Source of the DNA: Anaerolineae bacterium
GTDB taxonomy: Bacteria; Chloroflexota; Anaerolineae; UBA4142; SHND01
NCBI GenBank assembly: GCA_020851635.1
Contig: JADZCJ010000066.1
Coordinates: 1 to 63,522 of the forward strand
Direction of reading: 5' to 3'
Length of the DNA: 63,522 nt
In this document: one piece after another, positions 7,254 to 16,119 of the stretch
Layout: every line of letters starts with the position of its first letter
How positions within the stretch are numbered: the first letter of the stretch is position 1
Program-made: the position numbers and the translations under genes
Notes under the pieces: generated by a model
Seen by the model: the letters and a program-made list of their open reading frames with translations, nothing else
Told to the model about the DNA's origin: nothing
The model's database searches: none

Positions 7254-9320
7254 TCACTTGATTTCAAATTGTTGAATGACCAGCGCGTCATTTTCGACGC
7301 GGCTGCCATCCCGACGAAACAACGGGAGTCGCTCGCCCGTCTCTAGCAAATACATGCCTACTTGAACTCGATACACACCCGGCATTGCCTGTGCGGGAAT
7401 TTTCAAATCAAAATGCTCTACAATCCGTTCGCCCGCGCGCCATTCATCGGTCGCATATGTGCCGTTTCCCGGCTGGCGGTCCTGCTGCGCCCAAACGGTC
7501 GAGTTTGTGGCGGGGTTGTTTGGACCGACCAACTGGACAAACGTCGTGTAGTGCTTGTCCGTCAGCTGTGTGGCGCGCCAAGCTAAATCGAGTTCAAGCG
7601 CTCCGCCCGGCTCGAATCTGCTCGCCTCGGCGAGCGCATAGCCAAAATCCGCCAGGTCGGCAAAACGATAGTCGCCGATTGACGCACCGATCGGCGACGT
7701 GGGAACCGGATCGAGTTGGAGTAGCGTGCTATATGACTGATTCTCGAGATCGGCAATAGACCGTAGCGTTTTTGTGCGATATTGTCGGATTCTCGGCAGG
7801 GTCTGCGGATCCTCTCGTGTAATAATACCATACGTCGCCGCGCGACTTGAATCCGGCAGCACAAGCACGCGTCGTCCATCAAACGAAGAGAGGGGGCGAC
7901 CGTCGAGCGCCCAGATTACCGTGTAATGTTCGTTGTAATCGGGCGTGAGGTAAATGGGTTCGTCTGCCGGACGAGCGGCGAGGGTGCGCGCGGTCTCCAG
8001 CAAACCGGCATCGAACGAGTAATAGAGACCCGAACTACCTGCCCAGTCAACAAAATAGGCGCGGGCGCTCCAAAATGCGGCAAGCGCGAGCAGAAACAAG
8101 AGCGCAAGCGCGGTCACAAGTGAGACTGGAGACCGCAGATCGATGATTTCCGATTTCCGAATTCCGGCTGTTGATTCGTCGGAACGGATTCTGGATGTCC
8201 GAGCTGTGATCCATTGCCAGACCCATTCGACGCCGAGGGCAATGAGGAGAATCATGGCAGGCATCGCGCCGATGGCGCGGCGAAAGTTCGGGGCAAATTC
8301 GGTGAGCGCGGATGGCAGGCACATGATCACGAACCAGATCAAAAGAAGCGCAAAAGGCGGTTTCCGCCCGCGCGCGATTGTCAGTGCCAGTCCAATGAGG
8401 AAAAATACGGCAAGAATGATATCCAGTGCGGGACGCCCGGGGAGATTGTCGCGCGGGTCGAGGTCGCCCGCAAAGAAAAACATGCCTGCCGTGCGAACGA
8501 GATTGACCAGAAAAATTTCGGGCGTGAAAACCGTGCCCGAACGACCGCTAAAGGCGACAGGGTTGGTGAGGAAAAAAAAGCCGAGAGGCAGCAGCGTCAG
8601 GCAAGCCACTGCGCCCATGACGATCCATTTGGTGAAATGTTCACGCACACCAGCGCGGTGAAAAATTACGAGGTAGAGGAACCAGAGCAGTATGGCGGGG
8701 AGCCACAAACGTGATGCGAGATAGGTATAGACCGTCGCGCCGATCAAAAACCCCGCGCCAATAACCCACCCCCACGTCATTTTGTGATAGGCGTGCGCGA
8801 GCGCGGCGGCGCTCAAGGTCAACAACATGGGCAATCCGATGGTCTCGATACCAATGCGCGAAAAATTGACTGCCCAATAGAGCGTCGCCGCGATCAAGGC
8901 GGCGACGATGGCAAGCAGGTCGGAACGGGGAAACATGCTCCTCGCAGCGGCATATACGGCTGCTACCAGGACAAGCCCGAATATCGCCGAGACAAGACGG
9001 ATTGTCCAGGGCGATTCACCCAAGAACGAGAACAAGAGCGCCTCGGTGTAAATGTGCAGGGGTTCTTCGCCAAAGTTTGGTGTAAAAAAGATTGGGCGAT
9101 TGATGCCGCGCAGCACTTGGCGCGCCATCGTGCCGTTGAACGCCTCGTCATAGTGGAGACCCGGCGGCAGCGTGTCCAATTGCCAGACGCGCAAAAAGAG
9201 CGCGAGCCAGAGAACCACAATCATGGCGAGCCAGCGACGGACGCGCGGGCGCGCCAAAAACGGCGCAAGAACTGCGCCGTCCCGGGTTTGCGGAGCGATT
9301 GAATTATCTTGTGGGGTCAA
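7254..9320 (-). CDS. GT39-type (ArnT/PMT-like) membrane glycosyltransferase
   Basis: This 688-residue protein has an N-terminal transmembrane segment near residues 32-46. The first outer loop LPPGLHYDEAFNGTMARQVL carries the Asp-Glu pair expected at the catalytic site of GT-C enzymes. About ten more hydrophobic helices follow, and then a beta-rich C-terminal domain of about 200 residues. The family transfers sugars from polyprenyl phosphate to lipids or proteins outside the membrane. The reading frame starts at TTG, 6 bases after the stop of the upstream gene. No in-frame ATG exists before the first transmembrane helix, so the start is tentative. It is part of the minus-strand glycan-related run from 12.2 to 4.1 kb. 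Confidence 0.82.
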   Translation of the reverse strand: MTPQDNSIAPQTRDGAVLAPFLARPRVRRWLAMIVVLWLALFLRVWQLDTLPPGLHYDEAFNGTMARQVLRGINRPIFFTPNFGEEPLHIYTEALLFSFLGESPWTIRLVSAIFGLVLVAAVYAAARSMFPRSDLLAIVAALIAATLYWAVNFSRIGIETIGLPMLLTLSAAALAHAYHKMTWGWVIGAGFLIGATVYTYLASRLWLPAILLWFLYLVIFHRAGVREHFTKWIVMGAVACLTLLPLGFFFLTNPVAFSGRSGTVFTPEIFLVNLVRTAGMFFFAGDLDPRDNLPGRPALDIILAVFFLIGLALTIARGRKPPFALLLIWFVIMCLPSALTEFAPNFRRAIGAMPAMILLIALGVEWVWQWITARTSRIRSDESTAGIRKSEIIDLRSPVSLVTALALLFLLALAAFWSARAYFVDWAGSSGLYYSFDAGLLETARTLAARPADEPIYLTPDYNEHYTVIWALDGRPLSSFDGRRVLVLPDSSRAATYGIITREDPQTLPRIRQYRTKTLRSIADLENQSYSTLLQLDPVPTSPIGASIGDYRFADLADFGYALAEASRFEPGGALELDLAWRATQLTDKHYTTFVQLVGPNNPATNSTVWAQQDRQPGNGTYATDEWRAGERIVEHFDLKIPAQAMPGVYRVQVGMYLLETGERLPLFRRDGSRVENDALVIQQFEIK

Positions 9321-9326
9321 CGAGAA

Positions 9327-10706
9327 TTATTTTTTGGCTCTGCGTTTGGGTTTCGCAGTGGCTTTTTTGCTCGCAGCGGAACGAGTTGATTTTTTGGTCT
9401 TGAGCGGCTTGCGTTTTTTGGCGGGCGCTTTTTTCTTTTTTGCAGGCGCCGAGAGAATGCCGATTGCCTGCGGTCCCGGCGATTGAAGCCATGTGAGGAC
9501 CTGCTCGTCAATGAGGGCGCGCGCTTGGTCGAACTGATTGGTCTCGATTCGGCGCACCGCTTCTTCGGCAAACCAACGCGCGGTCGTGTGCGCTTGTGCG
9601 TTCGCCAGGTCTGTCGAATTTTGCGGCGCGGTAGCATAGAACCAGGGAATGAGCGTGTTGGTGAGAATCTCGCGCGCGCCCTCGCCTTGTCCGGTTGCCA
9701 ATTGATCGCGCGCTTGTTTTGCCAGCCCAAATGCCTCAATCAAACGCAAGGGGTGTCCCGGCGCAGACGGCGGGGCGGCGCCAACGGGTGGCGGTTCGAC
9801 AATGACCGGCGTCTCGATCGGCGGAGTAGGGTTGGCAAGAATGTGCTCGCGCAAGACGCGCGTAAAATCGCCGGCAATGTCATAAGTCTTCCACCGCTTG
9901 TCGTCAATGCCGTAACAGTAAATCGTCGCGCCGACGACGTACGGGTCGCGCATCATCTCCCGGTCATACTGCGCCATCATGCTCATATAGCGCGGCACGC
10001 TGATTTTGTCTATGAATCCGTGCTCGCCGTTAAAGTCGGCGCCCGCCTCGGTGATTAACACGGGGCGGCGCGCGTCCTGGGGTATGCGTTCATAGGCGGC
10101 GCGATAGCGATTCAGCATGGTATCATTGAAATTGGTCCATTCGGCATTCGGCGCAATGTATTCATGTACGGCAAGATAATCACTCGCGCGCAGCCCGTCT
10201 ATCAACAGGTCCCACAATTCGACATGCACGGGATTACCGGTGCTGAACGAATACGCCGCATATTTCAGTCCGACCCCCTGCACCAGTTTCGCCAGTTCGA
10301 CCGTGAACGCGCTCAAGTTGCGGGCCTTTTGAAATTCGCGTTCGGTCAGCGGCGCGGGCGTGTCTATCGGGATTTCGTTATATCCCTCCCACACATCCAC
10401 CAGCCCGCGCAGTTTTTCCATGATGGGCTGCAACTGCGCGAACGCGTTGTGCGCGTCGGCGATGGGGTCATAGGTGAACACGGTATCCACCGGTTCACGC
10501 TCGTCGCGCTCGATTCCCTGTTCGGAGAAAAACATGCGTCCGATCACCAGCGTTGCGGGTGAGCGCAGTTTTGCCTCACGGATTTTGGTGTCATTCAAAC
10601 CGACATTGCCAAAGACCTTGATCAGCGGCGGGCGCGTCGCATCTACAAAATCAAAGACGAGGTCCGGGTCGAGCCAATCGCTGATGTGGAGTGAGAGTTT
10701 GCTCAT
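9327..10706 (-). CDS. GH-like TIM-barrel protein with lysine-rich tail
   Basis: The ATG at 10706 gives 459 residues starting MSKLSLHISDW. A TTG 60 bases upstream is possible but adds an unconvincing extension. The first about 290 residues look like a glycoside-hydrolase-type barrel. The segment VDVWEGYNEIPID has the N-E pair typical of an acid/base site, and RPVLITEAGADFNGEHG has a candidate nucleophile Glu. A helical region follows, then about 40 residues of Lys/Ala/Arg-rich repeats (KKKKAPAKKRK type) resembling histone H1 tails. No signal peptide is visible. A nucleic-acid- or polyanion-binding role for the tail is an inference. The substrate is unknown. Confidence 0.6.
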   Translation of the reverse strand: MSKLSLHISDWLDPDLVFDFVDATRPPLIKVFGNVGLNDTKIREAKLRSPATLVIGRMFFSEQGIERDEREPVDTVFTYDPIADAHNAFAQLQPIMEKLRGLVDVWEGYNEIPIDTPAPLTEREFQKARNLSAFTVELAKLVQGVGLKYAAYSFSTGNPVHVELWDLLIDGLRASDYLAVHEYIAPNAEWTNFNDTMLNRYRAAYERIPQDARRPVLITEAGADFNGEHGFIDKISVPRYMSMMAQYDREMMRDPYVVGATIYCYGIDDKRWKTYDIAGDFTRVLREHILANPTPPIETPVIVEPPPVGAAPPSAPGHPLRLIEAFGLAKQARDQLATGQGEGAREILTNTLIPWFYATAPQNSTDLANAQAHTTARWFAEEAVRRIETNQFDQARALIDEQVLTWLQSPGPQAIGILSAPAKKKKAPAKKRKPLKTKKSTRSAASKKATAKPKRRAKK

Positions 10707-10762
10707 AGCGAACAAGGGAAAAAGAATTTCCAAGCGCGGAAATTGTTCTCCCCGAATAGGAA

Positions 10763-12217
10763 TCAAACCGGGAATGGCGAACCCGAAGCCAGCAGCTGTT
10801 GAAATAGATTTTCCAACGCATAGCTGTCTGCCGCCTGCAAACGCGCGACGCGCGCGCCGCCGTCGCGCAGCCGTTGTTCGTCCTGCACGCTGACCGCGCT
10901 TGTCCCGCCGACGATGGTGACGCGCTCTGCGTTCAGCGCCTCGTCAATTGAAAAACCGACAACGGGCGCAAAGTGGACGATGTAATCGAGCGCCAGGATC
11001 AGATTTGTCATGGTCCCCGGCTGCGTGCCCGGACCAAACAACAAATAATGCTTGAACACCTTTTTGGCGGGCGGTGGGGCGGGCGGCGGATAGTCGAATG
11101 TGACGGATTGATTGGCAGTGATGTTGAGCGCGGGATTGATCACGCCGACGCCTGCGAGCTCGAGCGTGTACGAGCCGACGGGGACATTTGTGAAACTGTA
11201 AAGCCCATCAGAACCCACGAGGGCATCGAGCGTGCGGTTGAGCGACTTGAGCACCAATCGCGCCCCCGCTTGCGTATTCATGATGCGCCCGCGCAAATTT
11301 CCTGTGGGTGCAGGTGTGGTCGGCGGCGGCGTCGGCGCTGTCGGTGTCGTTGGTGTGGCTGTCGGCGGCGTGGGGACGGGAGCAGGCGCCGGGGCGGATT
11401 GTGAGGTAAATGTTGCGCGCCGATAGGTGAGAATGTATTGCACGTGCCGTTTCAAAGGCAAACCCATCCCCACAACCTGGTCGGATGGAAGCCCGTCAAC
11501 GAGCGCCGCGTATGGTCCATTCTCGCCGCGGTCGGGTGAAAACGAGGAATCACCCGACATGGGAAATTCGGCATGTCCACGTTCGTCCGTGATTGCCGTC
11601 GCCTGGTCGCCCGGAAATTTCTGGATAATGCGCTGTCCGGGAAGCGGTGCGCCGCGTTCGTCCTGCACAAAAACGATAATGTTGATATTACCGCCGGATT
11701 CGTCGGGGTCTTGATACTGCGCGGAAATCAGCTTCCAATATTTAGAGTCGGGCGCGGGCTGGGCAGATTTGACGCTCACGCGGACGAGGTCGGCGAGCCG
11801 CGGGTCGAGCTCGAGCTCGGGGGTGACCACGGGCGCATTCGGATCGTCGGGGCTGGCGGAACCTTTGGGCGCGGCGGTGACAATGACCCAACGCGCCTGC
11901 GCCGCCGGGAACGGAAAATGCAGAGGCGCGCTTTCCGGTGCACCGTCGTTCCCAAGCACCTGCACCCAAAAATCAAGGCGCTGGTCGGGCGCGCCGTTAG
12001 CGACAATGAATTGAATCTTGCCGTTGCCGTCCGAACGACGATTGGGATTGTTGGGGTCGTCGTCGACAAAATAAGGCGGCTCACCGGTCGGCGGGGGACC
12101 CGCATAGATTTTTACTTTTTTGTTCGGGGCAGGCGCGCCGTTGGCATCCTGCAAATAGAGAAACAGGATGCTCTCGGAATGCGGCTCGACGTTTCTATTG
12201 CGTTCGACAAACTCCAT
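10763..12217 (-). CDS. Multidomain beta-rich protein with CWB2-like C-terminus
   Basis: This 484-residue protein has a good Shine-Dalgarno (AGGAG) before its ATG but no signal peptide. The N-terminal half contains two Ig-like or Big-like segments (RNVEPHSESILFLYLQDANG and NINIIVFVQDERGAPLPGQ). A Pro/Thr linker follows, then a carboxypeptidase-regulatory-like domain (NLRGRIMNTQAGARLVLKSL to about residue 370). The last about 60 residues contain ERVTIVGGTSAVSVQDEQRL, which resembles a single putative cell-wall-binding repeat 2 motif. It lies 56 bases upstream of the GH-like gene and is probably co-transcribed with it. The function is not known. Confidence 0.55.
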   Translation of the reverse strand: MEFVERNRNVEPHSESILFLYLQDANGAPAPNKKVKIYAGPPPTGEPPYFVDDDPNNPNRRSDGNGKIQFIVANGAPDQRLDFWVQVLGNDGAPESAPLHFPFPAAQARWVIVTAAPKGSASPDDPNAPVVTPELELDPRLADLVRVSVKSAQPAPDSKYWKLISAQYQDPDESGGNINIIVFVQDERGAPLPGQRIIQKFPGDQATAITDERGHAEFPMSGDSSFSPDRGENGPYAALVDGLPSDQVVGMGLPLKRHVQYILTYRRATFTSQSAPAPAPVPTPPTATPTTPTAPTPPPTTPAPTGNLRGRIMNTQAGARLVLKSLNRTLDALVGSDGLYSFTNVPVGSYTLELAGVGVINPALNITANQSVTFDYPPPAPPPAKKVFKHYLLFGPGTQPGTMTNLILALDYIVHFAPVVGFSIDEALNAERVTIVGGTSAVSVQDEQRLRDGGARVARLQAADSYALENLFQQLLASGSPFPV

Positions 12218-12312
12218 TTTTTCGCTCCTCTGAGCCGAGGGGGGATTTGATTACTGCGTGTAGCGAACAGATTATAACACGGTCAGAAATTTCAACAGAT
12301 GGTGCGGTGAGA

Positions 12313-13248
12313 TTATTGGCGTTGGAGCGCGAGCAAGCCCAGAATCTCATAGCCGACGCGGGCGGCAAGAAGCGCGGTAATCCCTGCAGTGTCATAGGCG
12401 GGAGCCACTTCGACAATGTCCGCCCCGATGATGTTTAGCCCGCGCAGGCGATGCAAGAGTGCGATGATTTGCTGCGAGGTGAACCCGCCGATTTCAGGTG
12501 TGCCCGTGCCGGGCGCAAATGCCGGGTCAACGCTGTCCACGTCAAAAGTGATATAGACAGGGGTGTCACCGATGCGGGCATGAATGGCGTCCGCGATCGC
12601 TTGTATTTGCCAATCCACGATCGCATCCATCGGCAGGATTTCAAGCCCCAGGGCGCGCACATCTTGCATATCGTCGGGCGAAAAGAGCGGACCACGAATT
12701 CCGACCTGCAACGAGTGTCTCGCGTCCACCAGACCTTCTTCGATCGCGCGTTTCATGAAACTGCCGTGCGTATAGAGTGAGCCGAAATACGAATGCCATG
12801 TGTCGAGGTGCGCGTCCACCTGGAGCACGGCGACCGAACCGCGTGCAGCTGCGATGCCGCGCAGGACGCCGAGCGTGACAAGATGGTCGCCGCCAAACGA
12901 TAGGGGCGTGACCCGGGCACGGACAAGCGCCTGATAATATTGTGCTATCAGATTCAGCGATTCCATTGTGTTGAACGGATTGACGGGGCAATCGCCTACA
13001 TCGGCACAGTTGAGAATCTTGTATGGGTCAACATCCAGCACACGATTGAATGGACGCAATAGCGAGCTCATTTCGCGAATGGCGCGGGGTCCAAACCGAG
13101 CGCCCGGACGAAACGAAGCAGCTCCATCAAAAGGGATACCCTGGACCGCGACGTTGAGCGAAGCGAGGTCGGATTGGAAAGGCAATCGGAAAAAGGCCGG
13201 ACTGCCTGCAAAGCGCGGCGTGATTTGTGCGTCGAGTGGATAATTCAT
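12313..13248 (-). CDS. speB: Agmatinase/arginase-family ureohydrolase
   Basis: The 311-residue protein carries all ureohydrolase manganese motifs in order: SFGGDH, VLQVDAHLDTW and ITFDVDSVDPAFAPGTGTPEIGG. The N-terminal PFDGAASFRPGARFGPRAIR is typical of agmatinase. The enzyme would hydrolyse agmatine to putrescine and urea, although guanidinobutyrase or proclavaminate amidinohydrolase-like activity cannot be excluded. The ATG at 13248 is preferred over a TTG 54 bases upstream because the family N-terminus aligns there. It is divergent from NAD kinase, with about 120 bases between them. Confidence 0.88.
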   Translation of the reverse strand: MNYPLDAQITPRFAGSPAFFRLPFQSDLASLNVAVQGIPFDGAASFRPGARFGPRAIREMSSLLRPFNRVLDVDPYKILNCADVGDCPVNPFNTMESLNLIAQYYQALVRARVTPLSFGGDHLVTLGVLRGIAAARGSVAVLQVDAHLDTWHSYFGSLYTHGSFMKRAIEEGLVDARHSLQVGIRGPLFSPDDMQDVRALGLEILPMDAIVDWQIQAIADAIHARIGDTPVYITFDVDSVDPAFAPGTGTPEIGGFTSQQIIALLHRLRGLNIIGADIVEVAPAYDTAGITALLAARVGYEILGLLALQRQ

Positions 13249-13353
13249 ACCGTGAACGATAACAGGTTTTGCGAGAGATTTCAAGTTGGGGGCATGATAC
13301 AAATTGGGCGGGCTTTATCTCGCGGCGGTTACATGCCGCGCGGGCGTACATGT

Positions 13354-13359
13354 TATAAT
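13354..13359 (+). promoter_or_regulatory. -10 box, probable leaderless start of nadK
   Basis: A perfect TATAAT ends 8 bases before the nadK ATG with no Shine-Dalgarno between them. The arrangement closely resembles that at 256-261, so transcription would start at or within two bases of the ATG. No strong -35 element is seen. Confidence 0.5.
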
Positions 13360-13367
13360 CTCGCGCA

Positions 13368-14210
13368 ATGAATCGTATTGCTCTATTATTTCATCCGCAC
13401 AAGGAAATCGTGCACGAACTGGCAAACCAATGGCGCAAGGAAATTGTCCGGGCGGGCGCGCCGGAGCCGTTGATTGCGAACGCATGGGAAGAAACCGCGC
13501 TGGAGAACATCTGTTCAGTGGCGGACTTGATTTTGACGCTCGGCGGCGATGGGACACTGCTCCGAGCTGCGCGAGTCGCGGCGCTGTGCGGGGTGCCGGT
13601 GATGGGCGTCAAGCTGGGGACGGTGGGTTTTCTTTCGGGGCTTAGACCCGAAACGTTTTCGGAAAATTTGCCCCGTCTCCTCAATAGCGATTATTGGGTC
13701 GAGGAACGAATCATGGTGCAGGCGCGCTGGCTGCGCGGCGATCAGCAAATCGGCGTATTTGAGGCAATCAATGACGTCGTTGTGAGCCGCGGAAAACTGG
13801 CGCGAGTCATTCGCATCGAGACCATGATTGACGGCGCAGTGCTGCAGTTGTTTGCGGCGGATGGGGCGATCATTTCGACAGCAACCGGTTCGACCGCTTA
13901 TTCGCTTGCGGCGGGTGGTCCGATCCTTGCGCCCACCGTGCGAACAATGCTTTTGACGCTGATTTCACCCTACTTGTCCCCGATCAATTCGCTGGTCCTG
14001 CCGGAGGGAGCCACGGTGTCACTGCGAGTCCATTCGCAAAATCAGCCGATACTGACGGTGGATGGACAGACCGACCACGAGCTTCAGGATGGGGATGTGG
14101 TGGAGACGCAAGCCAGTCCCAATTTGGCGCGGTTTGCGCGATTGGAAGCCAAGACATATTTCTATCGAACGCTGGTGAATCGGCTGCGCGAGAGTGATGA
14201 CGGGACGTAG
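13368..14210 (+). CDS. nadK: NAD kinase
   Basis: This 280-residue enzyme phosphorylates NAD to NADP in the cytosol. Diagnostic motifs are LGGDGTLLRAA (about residues 58-68), AINDVVVSRG and the glycine-rich ISTATGSTAYSLAAGGPI near residue 165. The length is usual for bacterial NadK. It appears to be a single-gene unit with a -10 box directly before the ATG and a strong bidirectional terminator after it. Confidence 0.95.
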   Translation: MNRIALLFHPHKEIVHELANQWRKEIVRAGAPEPLIANAWEETALENICSVADLILTLGGDGTLLRAARVAALCGVPVMGVKLGTVGFLSGLRPETFSENLPRLLNSDYWVEERIMVQARWLRGDQQIGVFEAINDVVVSRGKLARVIRIETMIDGAVLQLFAADGAIISTATGSTAYSLAAGGPILAPTVRTMLLTLISPYLSPINSLVLPEGATVSLRVHSQNQPILTVDGQTDHELQDGDVVETQASPNLARFARLEAKTYFYRTLVNRLRESDDGT

Positions 14211-14235
14211 GACGAGAGATAGGCGGGACAACTAT

Positions 14236-14286
14236 CGAGTTGAAAAAAGGACGAGCTCGTTTGCAGCCCGTCCTTTTTTCAACTCG
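14236..14286. terminator. Bidirectional terminator between nadK and coaBC
   Basis: Long complementary arms (CGAGTTGAAAAAAGGACG and its complement) surround a 15-base loop. Each arm supplies A- or T-runs, so both strands can terminate. The right arm overlaps the coaBC stop codon on the minus strand. Confidence 0.85.
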
Positions 14287-15490
14287 GTAAAGTTTCGATC
14301 CGGTCAAAGATGACTGTGGCGAGATTTTCTTTGCTCATGGGCGCAAGGTCGAGTTCCTCATTATTCTTCAAGAGCAGTACAGCTTGAACATTTTCACTGC
14401 CAAAGGTCTGCGGGACCGGATTTGCGACGATCATGTCGAGATTTTTGCGCTCCAATTTGTCGCGCGCATTCAGGAGCAGGTCATTTGTTTCGGCAGCGAA
14501 ACCGACGACGATGCGCGGCGTTGTCGCCGGTGATGCTGCGCGCAATTCGGCTACCGCGCTCAGGATGTCGGGGTTCCGGACGAGGCGGATTGTAAGTTCG
14601 TCGGAATCTTCTTTTTTGATTTTGAGGTCGGCGGTCGTTTCGGGGCGAAAATCGGCAGGCGCAGCCGACATGACGAGCACATCCGCGCCGGAAATTTCCC
14701 GCATCACCGCATCAAGCAGGTCGCGCGTAGAAACAATCCGCGTAACCCGCGCGTCATACGGGACGGGCAGGTCGTCTATACTTGTGATGAGCGAAACATC
14801 CGCGCCGCGATCGAGCGCTTCCTGCGCGAGGGCATAACCCATCTTGCCCGACGAATGATTAGAGATCACGCGCACGGGGTCGAGCGCTTCGCGCGTGCCG
14901 CCCGCGGTAATGACCACGCGTTTGCCCGCAAGCGGACCCGATGAGGCAAAGAGACGCTGTGCCGCCGCAACGATTTTTTCCGGCTCTGCCATGCGGCCCT
15001 GTCCGATTGCCCCCGAGGCAAGATGTCCCGCTTCCGGATCAATGATGCGGATGCCGCGCCGTTTGAGCGTAGCGATATTCTCCTGCGTTGCCGCGTTTTC
15101 CCACATCCCCGACTCCATGGCAGGGGCAATTAGAATCGGCGCCCGTGTATCGAGGCAAATTGCCGCGATTACGTCGTCCGCAAATCCGTGCGCCAGTCGG
15201 GCGATGGTGGTGGCGGTCGCGGGAGCAATCAGGATGAGGTTGGCGCGCCCGGCAAAGGCGACATGTTCGATTTCGGCGTCCGCGCCCAGCGCAAGGACAT
15301 TACGCAATACGGGATTGTGTGTCAGCGCGGCAAAGGTGAGCGGTCCCACAAACTCTGCAGCCGCGTCGGTCATGGCGACATGCACGTTTGCGCCCAGCTG
15401 GCGCAGACGGCTGGCAATGGCTGCGGCTTTGTATGCGGCGATACTGCCCGTGACGCCGAGGACGATGGTTTTGTCGGCAATGAGGTTCAT
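14279..15490 (-). CDS. coaBC: Bifunctional phosphopantothenoylcysteine decarboxylase / phosphopantothenate-cysteine ligase
   Basis: This 403-residue protein joins an N-terminal flavin-dependent CoaC domain and a C-terminal CoaB ligase domain. The CoaC part has VLGVTGSIAAYKAA and LIAPATATTIARLAHG, with ending IAPAMESGMWENAAT. The CoaB part has VITAGGTREALDPVRVISNHSSGKMG near residues 193-215. The two activities convert 4-phosphopantothenate plus cysteine to 4-phosphopantetheine in CoA synthesis. It overlaps the upstream HAD gene by 4 bases and is in the same transcription unit as coaX. Confidence 0.95.
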   Translation of the reverse strand: MNLIADKTIVLGVTGSIAAYKAAAIASRLRQLGANVHVAMTDAAAEFVGPLTFAALTHNPVLRNVLALGADAEIEHVAFAGRANLILIAPATATTIARLAHGFADDVIAAICLDTRAPILIAPAMESGMWENAATQENIATLKRRGIRIIDPEAGHLASGAIGQGRMAEPEKIVAAAQRLFASSGPLAGKRVVITAGGTREALDPVRVISNHSSGKMGYALAQEALDRGADVSLITSIDDLPVPYDARVTRIVSTRDLLDAVMREISGADVLVMSAAPADFRPETTADLKIKKEDSDELTIRLVRNPDILSAVAELRAASPATTPRIVVGFAAETNDLLLNARDKLERKNLDMIVANPVPQTFGSENVQAVLLLKNNEELDLAPMSKENLATVIFDRIETLPS

Positions 15491-16113
15491 GTGCGTTCGG
15501 GTACAAGCGAAAATTTTTGCAACAAGGGCGCAAGAAGGTCAGGTGAGCTTAGGTGCAGAGCTTGGATCCCCAGGGCGAGGGCAGTTTCGACATTTTCGCG
15601 GCGATCGTCAACAAACAACACCTGGTCCGCAGAGACACTCGCAAGGTTGAGCGCCTGGTGGTAGATTATTGGATCGGGCTTGCGCGCGCCAATGACAAAG
15701 GAATAGTAACGCGCTCGAAACAAGCCCATCCACTCGAACGTCTGCTCAAGATACCGGGCGTGCCATGGGTTGGTGTTTGAGAGGGCATAGACGGGATACA
15801 GCTCTGCCACTTGACGAAAAAGCCGCACATTCTCGGGGAGTTCGGTAAAAATCTCGTTCCAATAGGTTTGGAATTCTCGTTGTGTGCCTGTGAAACCTGT
15901 CATGGCGCGCCCGCGCTCGAAAAACTCGTCGCCGGTCAGTTGATTGCGCTCAAAGTCGTCATGAAAAGGATGCGCCAAAAATTCCCGGATGCGTTCGGCA
16001 TCGCCGCCATTGTGCGCCGCCAAGCGCGGGATGGCAAACTCCCAGTCAAAGGTGACGAGGACCCGGCCCAGGTCAAAGAAAATGGCAGTTGGGGTTGATG
16101 TCTGACGGGTCAT
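15487..16113 (-). CDS. HAD-superfamily hydrolase
   Basis: The 208-residue protein has HAD motif I in a variant form (FFDLGRVLVTFD, with the second Asp replaced by Arg-Val). It also has motif II YALSNTNPW, motif III Lys in GARKPDPIIYH and motif IV VLFVDDRREN. Variant motif I is common in the YihX-like/epoxide-hydrolase-N branch. It sits between coaX and coaBC with an ATGA overlap on coaBC, so a phosphatase acting on a CoA-pathway intermediate is possible. That role rests on context only. Confidence 0.82.
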   Translation of the reverse strand: MTRQTSTPTAIFFDLGRVLVTFDWEFAIPRLAAHNGGDAERIREFLAHPFHDDFERNQLTGDEFFERGRAMTGFTGTQREFQTYWNEIFTELPENVRLFRQVAELYPVYALSNTNPWHARYLEQTFEWMGLFRARYYSFVIGARKPDPIIYHQALNLASVSADQVLFVDDRRENVETALALGIQALHLSSPDLLAPLLQKFSLVPERT

Positions 16114-16119
16114 GATTTG

